DNA of 64,000 nt from Shinisaurus crocodilurus (GCA_021292165.1 CM037877.1:107197858-107261857); one strand, 5' to 3'; shown: positions 32,896-43,984, counted from the first letter of the stretch. Numbers and translations are program-made. The notes: a model not told the origin generated them from the sequence alone.

Positions 32896-33329
32896 ATCTA
32901 GAATGATGAGTGTTTCATTGCTGTATTATGTTAAAATGTAAGCTACCACCCAAAGGGCTCTGTGGGAGCATCATGGCAAGAAAGAAACTGCCGAGTTAAA
33001 ACAACATCCTTCTTTGCTGGTGCAGCATAGCGGCGAAGAGACTGATCTAAGAATCAGAAAAGAGCAACAGGACATCAACAGGTGCCGCTGCCTTTGAGCA
33101 TACTCAAGTTTCATTAGGTTGACTGACTGCTGCAACTAAAGCTATCACTCCTCTGCTTTTGCCAGTGGCGGAACTTTTTGATGGCCAAGGGATTGCTACT
33201 CCTCAATATCTTGTACCACAGGGAAGCGTTTGTTGTTGGACAGAGGATCAGAAACCAGAGCATGATCCCAGCACCAAAGCCACCTTCTCCATAACAGACA
33301 AGTATGGAGAGTATGTATCTGATGGAAGT

Positions 33330-33440
33330 GGGCAGTGTCCGTGAAAGCTTATGTCAGAATGAATGTGTTGGTCTTTAGGGTACCACAAGACTCTCTTGTT
33401 GTTCTTGCTGCAATAGACTAACACAGCCCACCCCTTCGGG
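33330..33440 (+). repeat. Amniote interspersed repeat (gaaagcttatg/gactaacac type)
   Basis: The string gtgaaagcttatgtcaga, gtgttggtctttagggtacc, acaagactctcttgttgttc and gcaatagactaacacagcc is a well-known dispersed repeat motif of turtles, crocodilians and squamates. I do not assign a family. The upstream 61-codon frame (33159-33344) was not recognised. Confidence 0.55.
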
Positions 33441-33579
33441 AATTATGCAGACTGTTAGGCAACAATGTACACGAACCGAGCTCTTACTCAGCTGCCCCCC
33501 CCCACGTGCTGTATGGAGAGAATGCTATTGACCTGCCTTACAGGGTTGGTGTAAGGATTACAAGGTTATGGATATGACT

Positions 33580-33714
33580 CAGTGTTCTCCAACCTTGGGT
33601 CCCCAGATGTTTTTGGCCTACAACTCCCAGCATGCCCCAGCCAGCACAGCTGGCTGGGGCATGCTGGGAGTTGTAGGCCAAAAACATCTGGGGACCCAAG
33701 GTTGGAGAACACTG
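33580..33714. mobile_element. Perfect palindrome: small hAT with 66-bp arms
   Basis: The left arm (33580-33645) and right arm (33649-33714) are exact reverse complements over 66 bp, with a 3-bp centre (aca). The ends are CAGTGTTCTCC and GGAGAACACTG. The family is the same as 48542 and 53298. The flanks atatgact and gtattaac match at only 4 of 8 positions, so the duplication is lost or was never there. Confidence 0.88.
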
Positions 33715-33747
33715 GTATTAACAGTAATATTACCGTTGTCCCAAGCT

Positions 33748-34270
33748 CAAGACCGATGCAGGGCTGTTTGGCGCCCTAGGCCAAATTATATTTAGCGCCC
33801 CCCCTCTCGTGCAGTGGGGGGGGCTCTGGAGCAAAGCAGCCCTGCTCTGCAACCCCCCCCCGCACCGCCGCCACCACCACCACCTACCTACCCCGCTGCT
33901 GGCTGCTGGCTGCTGGCTGCTGCTTGCTGCTTGCTGCTGCCGCCTCCTCCTCCGAGGAGAAAGTGACGCAACGGGACCCCCGCGCTTTTTTTTTTGCCGG
34001 GGAAACCAGGGCAACAGGGCTGTTTAAGCCCTGTTGCCCTGGTTCCTCCCGCCAAAACAACGCCGGCGGGGCTCCGCGACTGGAAGCGACGTGAAGGTAG
34101 GTGGCAGGCGGGCGGGAGGGAGGGCGGGCGCGCGCGGGGGGGAGGCGCAGCGGCAGCGGGGGGAGGCGCGGCAGCGGGCGGGAAGGCGCGGCGGAGGCGG
34201 CAGGCGGGGCAGGAGCGCGCCGGTGGCAAGGAAGGAGCCTCTTCTGCCATGCGCCCTAGGCAGCTGCCTG
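33748..34270 (-). mobile_element. GC-rich family A hAT, truncated (copy 5)
   Basis: The left end caagaccgatgcagggctg then ggcgccctaggccaaattat matches the inverted copy at 16270. The internal inverted repeat aaccagggcaacagggc/gccctgttgccctggtt is at 34001-34045, and the far subterminal box gcgccctaggcagctgcc is at 34251-34268. The expected terminal CCGGCCCTG is missing; the sequence runs straight into the CpG-rich end of family B. Confidence 0.75.
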
Positions 34271-34540
34271 CCTTCCATGGCGGCCGCTCGTCCCATCAGC
34301 GCGCGCTCTCACACGTCACCCGCTCCGGGCCCCGCCGCTTCCGGCTTCTGGCTTGCCCAAAGGCCCGCTTGTGACGTCCCCCCCCCCGAGCTGGGCTGTC
34401 TTCGCTCCTGCCGGAACAGCCATTTACGAATAGAGCGGCCGCGGAGGCGCAGATGCCGAGGACTGCGCGCGTGTGGCTCTCTCTGCGGCTCTCCGCGCCG
34501 CGGGTCCAGGCATTGTGGGCCTATATTGTGGTAGGGGCCT
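34270..34540. promoter_or_regulatory. CpG-rich promoter-like block in the family B hAT
   Basis: Matches to common promoter motifs are seen: ccatggcggccgc (YY1-like), cacgtcac and tgacgtc (CRE-like), cttccggc (ETS-like) and ctgcgcgcg (NRF1-like), in dense CpG sequence. No exon or splice site could be tied to it. It may be captured host promoter DNA or simply a GC-rich transposon end. Confidence 0.35.
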
Positions 34541-34589
34541 GGAGCTGCAGCTCCAATAGCCCCTATCTTAATCCGGCCCTGATTCATCC

Positions 34590-36633
34590 AGCCCTAAGAA
34601 TGAGGCAGGGTGATTGCACAGTAAAAGCCTCATGTGGAAATACCTTAAGTCTTTAGGAAAAGTGAGTTGTTGTTCCCCCCCAACACACACACACACACAC
34701 ACACACACACTTCTAAACACACATGCACAACAACAACAACAAAAATAAGAACAAAGTGAACTGCCAATTTTGCATTTGATGGTTACATTTGTTCAGTTGA
34801 ATTAATCAGGCTTTTAGCTCAATTTATTGGTACACCAAAGGTGCCTACATATTCATAAACATTACTGCAACCAATGGGCTGATTTGTACATCACAGCAAC
34901 CCTGGTTTTCTTTGTAAACCCTGGGTTGCTTGTGAGTGAGTGTGCTAGTGATGCACAAACCAGGTCAATGCGACACTATGGCCCAAAAGGTAATCATATA
35001 TGTGCCTGTGTTGGACACCTGGTGCAGCTTCAAGGTCTCAACCTTGTAAAATTCCTATGCCAGCAGCATGAGGAAGCAGATGCTACAGGATTAAGGCCAG
35101 AACCACAATATACCCACCTAGCATTTTTGGGTTTGTGCTGGCAAAGAGCAGCACAAGGCCTTGGGCAGAAGTGGGACTAAGTTTGGCTGATGTGCAAATC
35201 ATTTCATTAGAAAATGCAGACTTGCAGGAGTCCAACATACAGTAGATTCTCATCCCAGATGCTAAATCCAAGGCAGAGAAGAATTTGAAGGAGGCCTCTC
35301 CTTTAAGGCAAGCATTAAGTGCTCCTGAAGCTCTCATCCAGGCCCAACCCCACCAAGCTTTGCGGTATTCTCAGCCCCAATGCGCTCTTCATGTTTCCAA
35401 CTGAATATGGCCCTTTGGGTGGCAGCCAATGCCAGGCAACTAGGGCTGCCTGATAAAGATGTGGAAGGAGAGTGTCTCGTGCATGTGTGTCATCGTCCTG
35501 CGCAAATGGTGTCTCAAAATTCTCCACCCTATTGGTAGGCAGAGAAACCGTGGGGACCATGTCGCCAAATTTTCCCAGAGGGAGGAGAAATTCTTCCACA
35601 GTCTCTCAGACTGGGACTCACCATTAGCAGTGGTTGTAGTGGCACAGTTTCTTCCTTTTTTCCAAAGGGCATTTGTCTTTTGCGCTGGCACCATTTTGGT
35701 GGCGTTTTTGAGCCTACCTTATCATTGCGACGAGGTTGCTGAGGGTGCTGCATGTGCTCTTTCTTTCTATTATACATCTCTCTATCACTGACTGCAGCCT
35801 CCCTGGCTGCCTGCACTCCCTGACCTGAAAAAAAAAAAGCCCCATTGGGGGAGGGGGAGGCTCATGATGTCTTCCCCTGGGCTTTAATTTAAGTGCGGGA
35901 AGCCGGGGAGGCTGCAGGTGGCCAAAGAGATGATTGTACAATGAACGCTAGGACAGTCACCCACATTCCTTAGCCCCCTCCTAAGTAAGGTAAGGATCCA
36001 TGAGAATGTCTCTAAAATTTGCATCTCCTTTGAACATTTTTTTAAAAATTGAATAAGAATGGTCCAAAAATGTGGAAGAAATTTTTTCGCACAGCACTAG
36101 ACCAGCCACAGAACAGGAAGCTTTCAAATGTGAACAAGAAGTAAGGGCAACTTTCACACCAATCTTTGGCTAGTTCTATGGGTATTTTGTCATTCAAAAA
36201 GAAGAACTAATCCTTTTCAATTAAATATGTACCCATTTACTTTCCCATCTTCCTTTTTCCTTTCTCAGGATTACACAAGCTTACAAGATGTAACTTCTGT
36301 TTTGGCTCTTTTATACCGGGCATGAATTACACAACTGTTTACTGTGCTAATAATAAAAAAATAGGTACCTGCAACTACAATCTCTAATGGTTTCAAAAGG
36401 CATTTTGGCCCTTGCATTAAATGAGGAAAAGTATTGGATATTATCTGGTGCCTGGGTGAAATTCAGAAATAATGTGCACTAAATCGCTCACATTCTCTGA
36501 AACATGACCCTACAAAGGGCTTCCTAAGTGGGCATCAAATAATTATATTCTAAATTGGTTCTGTAAAGTGTAGATGCCAAAGAACTATGAGATGAAATTT
36601 ATATTAGCAGGTGCCTTACTTGCCCTGTTTTAA
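34590..36633. other. Mostly unassigned non-coding DNA with (AC)n
   Basis: A perfect (AC)n microsatellite lies at 34683-34710. A hairpin-like pair near 34890-34965 (caaccctggttttc, gtaaaccctgggttg) suggests a small DNA element. Frames of up to 117 codons show no recognised domain. Confidence 0.5.
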
Positions 36634-36894
36634 TACAGTAATACCTTGGATTGCAAGCATAATTCATTCCGGAACCGTGCTTGTAATCCAAAACACTCTT
36701 ATATCAAAGTGAGTCTCTGGCGGGCATGAGCAGGGCCGATTTCGGCCTGCTACGCTCGCTCGAGGCGAGCGGTTACATCCCTACGACTTGTCTTGCAAGA
36801 CCTTGCTCGTTTATCAAGTCAATTTAAAAAAAAAATTGCTTGTCTTGCAAAACGCTCTCAGACCAAGTTACTTGCAATCCAAGGTATTACTGTA
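36634..36894. mobile_element. Mariner-type MITE (CAGTAATAC family, copy 3)
   Basis: It is bounded by TA on both sides. The ends TACAGTAATACCTTGGATTG and CAATCCAAGGTATTACTGTA form a perfect 20-bp inverted repeat. The CpG-rich middle (gctcgctcgaggcgagcgg) is shared with 7201-7437 in inverted orientation. No transposase. Confidence 0.88.
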
Positions 36895-37051
36895 GTTACT
36901 TCCCTCCTACTTTCTCTCCGTTTATTCTCTGAGAGTGAGAAACAAGACATTCCCCAGTTTACTGAGAACAGAACCGGTATATGAAGATCTGTTACCCACC
37001 AGTGCTATAAGACATTAGGCCCAATCCAGCTAAAGTTAGTCACATATGATA

Positions 37052-37451
37052 TAAGGATGTGTGAATCTATCAAGCTCAGTTTAACTCAGGTTCTCATTTT
37101 TCCATTGCTAAGTTTGTTCTGTTCTGTCCTATTTCCATATTGGATTGCAATTGTTTTTTAGTCCACATGAGAATTTGTATGTATTTTTGTGCACATTTTT
37201 CAAAATATATGATTATAACATATGCACACACTATTTCTATGCTTTCTTTTCAAATGTATGCATTTTTGTGTACACTTCACTTCTTCAAATGTATACATTT
37301 TCTGTGAGCTCTTTTTGCAAACTGCATTGCAAACTTCATCAGTACCGATTCTGATGTCTGACTGCGTTATGGTTCATGTTTAGGTTCAGGAAGTGCAAAT
37401 TTGGTAAGTTCAGCACTGAAATGTAAACCGAGCAAATTTCTCACCCATCTG
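37052..37451. mobile_element. TAGGGATG-type AT-rich element, copy 4
   Basis: The left end aaggatgtgtgaatctatca and right end gagcaaatttctcacccatc match the inverted copy at 30369, with interior tttgtgcacatttttcaaaa and tgcaaactgcattgc. Confidence 0.6.
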
Positions 37452-37609
37452 TAGTCAGGCTCCAGTTCATATGTTTAAAAAAGCATATTCATATGTTTAG
37501 AATAGATTGCACCCACTTCCTGCCACCCCCAAAACCCCCAAAAGGCTATATAAGATTGGGTACTGTTCCTTGAAGATTGGAAATAGAATATAACAAGCCC
37601 AAGCCATCT

Positions 37610-37856
37610 TTATTTCATAGGCCCAAGAAATTTTGCTGCTTGAGGTGAAGGACAAAATGGTTCCCCTCCCCTATTCAGTTCTATGTACAGAAGCAGATCA
37701 GCAGGCATTGAATCTTACTTCAGTGCTGGCTGCCTCTACCACAGGGCAGGTACTCATACAGTTCTGTCCTCCAATGACTCACCACCACTTCCTGCCCCCC
37801 AGCATCTGCCACCTGAGGTGGCTGCCTCACTCTGCCTTATGGTAGCGCCAGCCCTG
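37610..37856. mobile_element. hAT-like element with GCGCCAGCCCTG end
   Basis: The right end is ccttatggtagcgccagccctg after cacctgaggtggctgcctca. A second end of the same type in the other orientation is at 40019. The left boundary is approximate and no duplication was confirmed. Confidence 0.5.
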
Positions 37857-38377
37857 GCTGACTGTCTGAGTACAATGGCAAACTTGTTCAGTGGAAGTGC
37901 TCTTCTAAGAGCCAAATTCTTAGTGCTGGGTTGTCCTGCTTCAGGGCATGTTGTGTAATAAACCCTTCAGGGCCACTCCACCTAGAGTAAGGTGGCTTTT
38001 GGAGGGATCCGTTTGCCATAAAGAAGTGGTAAGGGGAGGGGCTGTTCTCTTCCCCTGTGTGCGGCTTTTCCGGTACAACTTTCCCCAGTACTTCCCTCCC
38101 TGTGTGCTTGTAAAGGTAAACATGCATCTGTTGAGGGGAAATGGCCCGGGGAGGAGTTACAGTGGAATAGCAATGGGGAAGGGAAAGAGTTACACTTCCC
38201 TATGGCTGCTGCCTCTCTGCTCTAAACTGCCCACTTATGAAGCTGCTTTCTCCTGATAGAAACAGCTGCCACACGTTTCGTAGATGCATTTGCATGTGAT
38301 GCGCAGTTCTGCCCACAGTTGCCAGTGACAGATCCTTCCCAGATAAAACTAGCAAGGGATAAGGCTAGGCTAGAACC

Positions 38378-38734
38378 CAGGGCCACCATCAAGGGTGGGC
38401 ATGGTCAGGCACGTGCCGAGGGCCCACAGCCCAACAGGGACCCACTGACAAGAGTCCCCTGGAATTACTTCCCTTCATCATCATTGCAACCTGCTTGTTC
38501 CCCTGCCTCTCGCTTTGGCCCAGACCATGGTGGTGGTGAGAAGGAGGAGCCGCAGATGCCACGGCCTACATGCTCATTGACTCGCTGCCTGTCAAGCAAT
38601 AAATTAAATTAGAGAAAGAGGATGAGGATCAGTAGCATCTGGTGATAATGGTGGTGAGAAGGTAGACTCACTGAGGGAGAGGGCCCATAAGGGTATCTTG
38701 CCCAAGGGCCCTCCAAAACCTGGAGCCAGCACTG
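38378..38734. mobile_element. hAT-like element, 357 bp
   Basis: It starts cagggccaccatcaagggtg and ends cctggagccagcactg. The perfect 8-bp duplication ctagaacc lies at 38370-38377 and 38735-38742. The terminal repeats are weak beyond the first bases. Non-coding. Confidence 0.78.
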
Positions 38735-38742
38735 CTAGAACC

Positions 38743-39451
38743 TAACTAGCTTTTAAACAGTTTTTTTAAAAAAAAAAATATGTAGGTATCATTCAAACTT
38801 TCTCTCTTCTTCCTCTCTTCTTGCAAGCTGAAATGAAGGAATCCAGCAACAGCTCTGGTAACACTGGCCTTCTCTGGATCATGCAAATGCTAAGCTGCAG
38901 AAGGATCTGCATGGTTTGCTTGGCAGCCCTCACATGTTTCCTGATCAGTATGGCTACCACCTGCTTAACCAGATGTGGAGAGACCCAATAAATATGCCTG
39001 GCTTGGCGGTCTTGGGTCAGTAGCCCCCTGTTTGAATGATGCCATTGGCTTGCAGATCAGCACTATCGAGCACAGGAATGTTAAGAGCGCTCTGTCCCTT
39101 GGGAGGATCACTCTGACTTTTGGAGAACATGTAGCCCTACACAGACACGCACACGCGCTTCTGAGGATCGGACAGGTCCATGGAATTCCAAACATCTGGT
39201 ACAGATTACTGTACTAGCCTTATTGGAATAAATATGTAATTACCCTTCCTTTTCACTTTCTCCCTCCTCCCTCCTGTTGTCTTCGCTATCCTCTTCCCTG
39301 GCTGTGACGATACATATGAATACCATCTCAGAAACTGCCACTCCTCACATGAGCTCCATCAGTAACAAACAAACAAACAAACAGACAGACAGACAAAAAC
39401 ACACCAAACTCCACAGTACTGTATAAAAGAACACTGCAGATCTTTACAGGA
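38743..39451. other. Unassigned non-coding DNA
   Basis: Nothing was recognised except A/T-runs and a short (AAAC)/(AGAC) tract at about 39367-39396. Confidence 0.5.
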
Positions 39452-39600
39452 TTTATTTATTTATTTATTTATAGCATTTTTACCCCGCTTTTGAGCAAGA
39501 AAAGGCAACCAGAGTGGCTTACAAAGATTAATATTAGACAGTCCCTGCCCTCAGGCTTACAATCTAAAAGACATGACAGGAAAGGAAAAGGGATTGGGAG
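39452..39600 (-). repeat. Interspersed repeat with TTTA-rich end
   Basis: A (TTTA)n tract (39452-39472) is followed by accccgcttttgagcaagaa, gtggcttacaaagatt and cagtccctgccctcaggctt. The last motif is shared with 11866. It is likely the 3' end of a SINE or LINE read on the minus strand. Confidence 0.5.
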
Positions 39601-40018
39601 GGAGGAGGAAGAAAGCAAAACTCAGGCACCAGTTCTTAGTTTTAAAACATTGCTATTTTATTTTTATTTTATATTCCTGTACCTTTCTCTGTCTTTAATT
39701 AGATGTTCTCATTTTATAAACAAACCAACTGAGAACTAATCCTACTTCACTTTACAAGTTTAGGTCAGCCAAACATCCTGACAGCTGGTATGCAGGTTCA
39801 TAACTCTACTATCAATTCTAGTTCCTGATTTGGGGGTGGGGGTCTGTATTGGTTTCATCAGCCAAATACAGTTTCAACAAGAATCCTCCAGGTCCTGGAT
39901 TCCTGCCAATTGCTGTCATCATGTTCCACCCTGCAATTTTTAGGAGAATGTGGTGCTTCTCTCCTCACTGGCTGATCGGTCATCATTGGGACTACTCACA
40001 ATTGAAGGGAGAACTGGG

Positions 40019-40085
40019 CCAGCCCTACCATTAAGGCAGAGTGACATGCAGTCCTCAGGCAGCTGATTTGGAGTGTCATGAAAGG
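40019..40085 (+). mobile_element. hAT-like end fragment (CCAGCCCTACCATTAAGG)
   Basis: It matches in inverted orientation the right end of the element at 37610-37856 (gcagagtgacatgcag compared with cactctgcc). It is only one end. Confidence 0.42.
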
Positions 40086-40094
40086 GGGGCAATT

Positions 40095-40177
40095 TATTCA
40101 TAGATTTCATAGATCATAGATTTGGAAGGGGCCTACAAGGCCATCAAGTCCAACCCCCTGCTCAATGCAGGAAACTA
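40095..40177 (-). mobile_element. CR1-type LINE 3' tail (inverted)
   Basis: The string ttcatagatttcatagatca, tttggaaggggcctacaagg and gtccaaccccctgctcaatg is the reverse complement of the tail at 31065-31150. Confidence 0.75.
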
Positions 40178-40514
40178 TTGAAAAATTTGGGTTTTTATTT
40201 CACTTTAATGTAATTTGTTTTTCATTATCATTATTATTGTAATGTATTGTTGCTGTAATTTAATTTATTGTTATTGTGTATTTTTACTCCCAGTGGACTA
40301 TTTTTGTCTCAGATGCCAGAATAACCCTGCCAACCTTGGGCAATATGGATCTTGACCAGGGGCATGTGGGGTGCACCATTCATTGAACCACCTCAGTCAC
40401 AAAAATAATTTGGGAAAAGAAAAGACTTTGCCTCACTGTCCAATGAAAATGAAATATATATATATAGTCATCGTTTGAGAGAAACACCCCTGCACCCACC
40501 TTATGCACAGAAAA

Positions 40515-40640
40515 TTAGTGTGTTATTTATTATTATTTATTTATTTATTATATTTATCAATCGCCCATCTGGCCGGTCACCCGGCCACCCTGGGCGATGT
40601 ACAACCAAAATACAACAAAGCACATAAGGTTAGTTGGGTT
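40515..40640 (-). mobile_element. LINE 3' tail-like fragment
   Basis: A TTTA-rich tail is followed by atcgcccatctggccggtca, ccaccctgggcgatgtacaa and ccaaaatacaac. This is the layout of the CR1/L2-group tails (cgccc...gggcg) but with different sequence. Confidence 0.45.
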
Positions 40641-42064
40641 ACATAAGTGTTCTGATTTTTTGGCCCACTTACTCTTTCTGCACGTGGAAAGGGAAAAAAG
40701 AAATACACTCACATTATAGCAGAAGTCTCAGACCATGACAGCACTGGTCGATTTTGAATTGAGAGGAGGACAGCACTAATTAATGAGGATACTTGGGGAA
40801 AACGACAAATTTATAGAAAGAAATGAAACCCATGCAGATAAAGCCAATGTTATACTGGCTAGTTCCTACAAATCTTAAGGACTGGGGGGTGGATCCAGGA
40901 TCTGTTTTCAGCAAGAAGAGAACTTCTGTAAGAGCAAAGGCTGTGCTTTCAGAAGGCCCCGCTGCCTGATTTTGAGGAGACCCCTTCCTCCCCACACCAC
41001 AACTCAGCCCACCAACATGCCCCCCCCTTCTGTGAAGTATGTTCAGTGGCCGGGAGGAGCTGCCATGGGAAGGAGGGGTGGGAAGTCTATCAGTGTTGAT
41101 ACAGATCTTCTAAGATTTTTATCAAACGTCTGACTGTTGGAAAATCAATGGTAAGATGAAATTCAAATCCATAGATGAGACTCAGGAGGGGGACAGTTAC
41201 TTCCAGCAGCTAATACTTGGTGACCGTTCAAAGCATCTTAAGTAGTTCCTATGGACATCAGGTAACTTGGACATCAAATGACTTTTGTACAAGTAACATC
41301 TGTCCTTACTGCATAGCTCTTCTGATCCTCCGTTTTCCTGTGAAGAAAGTAATAATCAGATGTGTGGTTCTCTTCTAATATAATCCTACTTCATCATCTA
41401 CTTGATGCCTTTAATGAAGTCAGTACAGACACAGACACAGACACACACACGACCCTAGTAGAGAGAAACTGTTTTGCACAATGAGATTAGAATAGGGGGT
41501 CCCCTGTTGGAATATGCAACAAGAAGATGTAAACTCTGCAGGGAGGGTTTTTTTTTAAAGTCAACTGTCCAGTAAAGGGTTAAGGCAGACTGTGTTTACT
41601 CTGGTTGAAGGGCAGGGGGCAGGGTTCAGTGGACTGAACCACTTGATTGAATCAGGGGAGGGAATGCTGGACGTTGCCTAGCAACAGGTTTGAATTCCAT
41701 CCTAACCCTCCTCTGACAGTTAGACTAGTCTTGTGTTAACAGACTTAACTGATGCTTGCTAGGGTTTAGCAAGCAATGAAAGGATTGACCTGTGTGTTTT
41801 CCTTACCTCAGAAGTATAAGTAATGTTTAAGAAACTGCACTACTGTAACCATCAAGCTTTAGTACCTGAGTAATCTTGTCAGTTATTTATCTTTTTAAAA
41901 GCATCTACTTTAGAAAACAAGTTGTGTGTGTGTGAGAGAGAGAGAAGTCTGCTGCTGCTTTTGTGCTCTGCCATCATCCCCAACATTTTTGAGTGGGGTG
42001 GCTACATTTTGAGTTTTTAGAGAGTGTTGTTGGTGCTCTAAAAAAAATGGCTGGAATGGGGGAG
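40641..42064. other. Unassigned non-coding DNA
   Basis: No gene was found. An RFX/X-box-like palindrome, gttgcctagcaac, lies at 41673-41685. Short (CA)n at about 41432-41450 and GT/GA runs at 41924-41945 are present. Confidence 0.5.
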
Positions 42065-42753
42065 TGTGACGACACGGTCCCTTACACTTTAGGACCACAT
42101 GCATAAACCCTTCTCAGGCTAAGCATCAACACTTAAAAACCTGAGTGGAGGGTCAAATGAAACCTTTCCCCTACTAATGAGGGAAAATATTAATTCTGGT
42201 TATTAAGGATCTATTTTTAAATTTATGATGCTGTGGATACAAAGGTGTGTGTGTAGATTTAAAAGTAAAGCAGGTTAATAACACCAAGCTGACACATAGG
42301 ATTTGGGTAGCAAACAAAATAAAAACAAGTTTATTTTAATTATCAAAATCTTAGTTCCAGAAAATAAACCTGCCTACACCAAACACTTTATAATTAACCT
42401 ACCGTAAGTCCCTATAACTCCAAATACTCTCACTCCTCATACAATCACTGATTCCTCTTAAAACTCCCGACAAGACACAAATAACCCAACTAACCTAACT
42501 CCCTAACACTCCCAACACACTACAACCAACACTCTAACTGCCTTAACTAACTCTGACACCACTCAAACACTCCTTATATACTCCTCCCCCCACCTTTTCC
42601 CAGACATCACAAACCACACCCTCTCGGTTCAACATTCTAGGCACACTAAACATACTAATGCAGACATACACCAGGGAACTGAATTGTGGGGTTACGCTAC
42701 AGGGAGCTTGCCCATTTGTAAAATGGCTGCCATGGTGGGCATGGCCAGTCACA
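42065..42753 (-). repeat. Possible solo LTR (LTR-retroelement), low confidence
   Basis: The termini are TGTGAC and GTCACA, in LTR-style inverted form (TG...CA). On the minus strand a TATA-like site gagtatataaggag (about 42571-42584) is followed about 240 bp later by an AATAAA-type signal (ttttctggaactaag region, 42312-42365). This order fits U3-R-U5. No 4-6 bp flanking duplication was found (gggag against gaact) and no internal gag or pol lies next to it. A chance arrangement cannot be excluded. Confidence 0.3.
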
Positions 42754-43703
42754 GAACTCTCATTTCCTAGCAGGCAAACTAGTGAGACTAAAAGAAAAAG
42801 AACTTGTCCAAGAACCTGGGTACAAGGCAGAGGTGGGATCTAAGCTCCAAAACCCAAAATCACTCTTTTGAACCCAAATAAAGATGGTGCTGGAAAACAG
42901 CACTTTGTTTTGCAGCATGCCAGCCTCCCAGTTTAAAAAATAAATTTAAAAAGATACATTAAAGTAAACAAAAAATCAGGAGGGGCAGGAGCCTGCCAAG
43001 GGAGGAGTCTACAGGCACATTGGTGCCCCTGGGCTCCACATTGGAGATCCCAGGATTAAAAGATGAATCAACATAGGAGCAGGATTATCATATATGACAC
43101 TCACCAGAGTGGTGAGACAGTGTTGGCTGGGAATGATGGGAGTTGCAATCCAACACATCCATAGGGCACCAGCTTGGGGAAGGCTGGTATAGTCTCTGTA
43201 TAGATACTTCTGCAGTACTATAGTTACCAGGAGTCTCTGTAATGGATACAGGTAGTACAGAGATCATGGAAGTAGGGAGTTGTAAAGGCAGTTCAGAAAG
43301 AGCTGGAAATCAGAAGAACTGTTACAGGAATAAAAAGGTTAGTGCAACTCTCTGTCTAAAACAATTTTTCATTAGACAAAGAGATTCAACAGTCCTCATA
43401 AAAGCAAGCCCTTTGCCAACAGTTTTAGAGGACTTTGAGGACAGAGCGAACTATTTAAGTGTTAAGTATTATCACCCAAAGGTGGAATCAGGTTAAATAT
43501 TTTGGAGTTCTATGACAGAGGAGTTTTTGTCAATATTTTTCATCACAATTCATCACTTTTTTAAAATCAGGTGTTGACACAATAGCATACAGCAAGCCTC
43601 ACAGCAACTGACATCTTCCACAAGTGGGAAATCATAAGAAAGACGGGGAATGGGGCCAGTGTAGTATTCATATAATAGAATTGGGATTGGAACCCAAGAA
43701 ATC
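42754..43703. other. Unassigned non-coding DNA with hAT fragment
   Basis: At 43114-43187 the words ggctgggaatgatgggagtt and gcaccagcttggggaaggct mark the right half of a palindromic small hAT. The rest was not recognised. Confidence 0.45.
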
Positions 43704-43875
43704 TACAGTATTTTTCCATGTATAAGACTATACTTTTTCCTAAAATTGTTAGACTAAAAATTGAGGGTCGTCTTATACACGGAAGTAAGCCAAGGAGAGA
43801 ACCGCGCAGTTGCGAAACTGCCCAGTGGGGGGCGTCTTATACATGGGGGCGTCTTATAGACGGAAAAATACGGTA
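43704..43875. mobile_element. Mariner-type MITE with CGTATTTTTCC ends
   Basis: The left end TACAGTATTTTTCCATGTAT and right end ATAGACGGAAAAATACGGTA are an inverted repeat bounded by TA. The subterminal motifs gtcttatacacgg and gcgtcttata are repeated inside. Confidence 0.8.
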
Positions 43876-43984
43876 ATTATCACTTAAACATTGCATTGCA
43901 TCATGTCTCAGTGAGAAACAAATTGGAGCAGGGTGGTATTTTTTCGCCCAGACTTTATTTTTTCTAAAAACAAAGAGTTACTGC

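Larger units (their letters stand above)
30768..34581. mobile_element. 3.8-kb hAT element (family B) with several nested insertions
   Basis: It begins CAGGGCCGGATTAAG and ends CTTAATCCGGCCCTG, a perfect 15-bp terminal inverted repeat. The perfect 8-bp duplication attcatcc lies at 30760-30767 and 34582-34589. Much of its length is later insertions: a 5S/CR1 chimaera, a LINE fragment, two palindromic hATs and a family A hAT. Its own remaining sequence shows no transposase. The right end (about 34270-34540) is CpG-rich and promoter-like. Confidence 0.85.

Noticed and set aside
33159..33344. A 61-codon frame as a captured exon
   Set aside because: No domain or splice sites could be recognised, and it runs into a dispersed amniote repeat.
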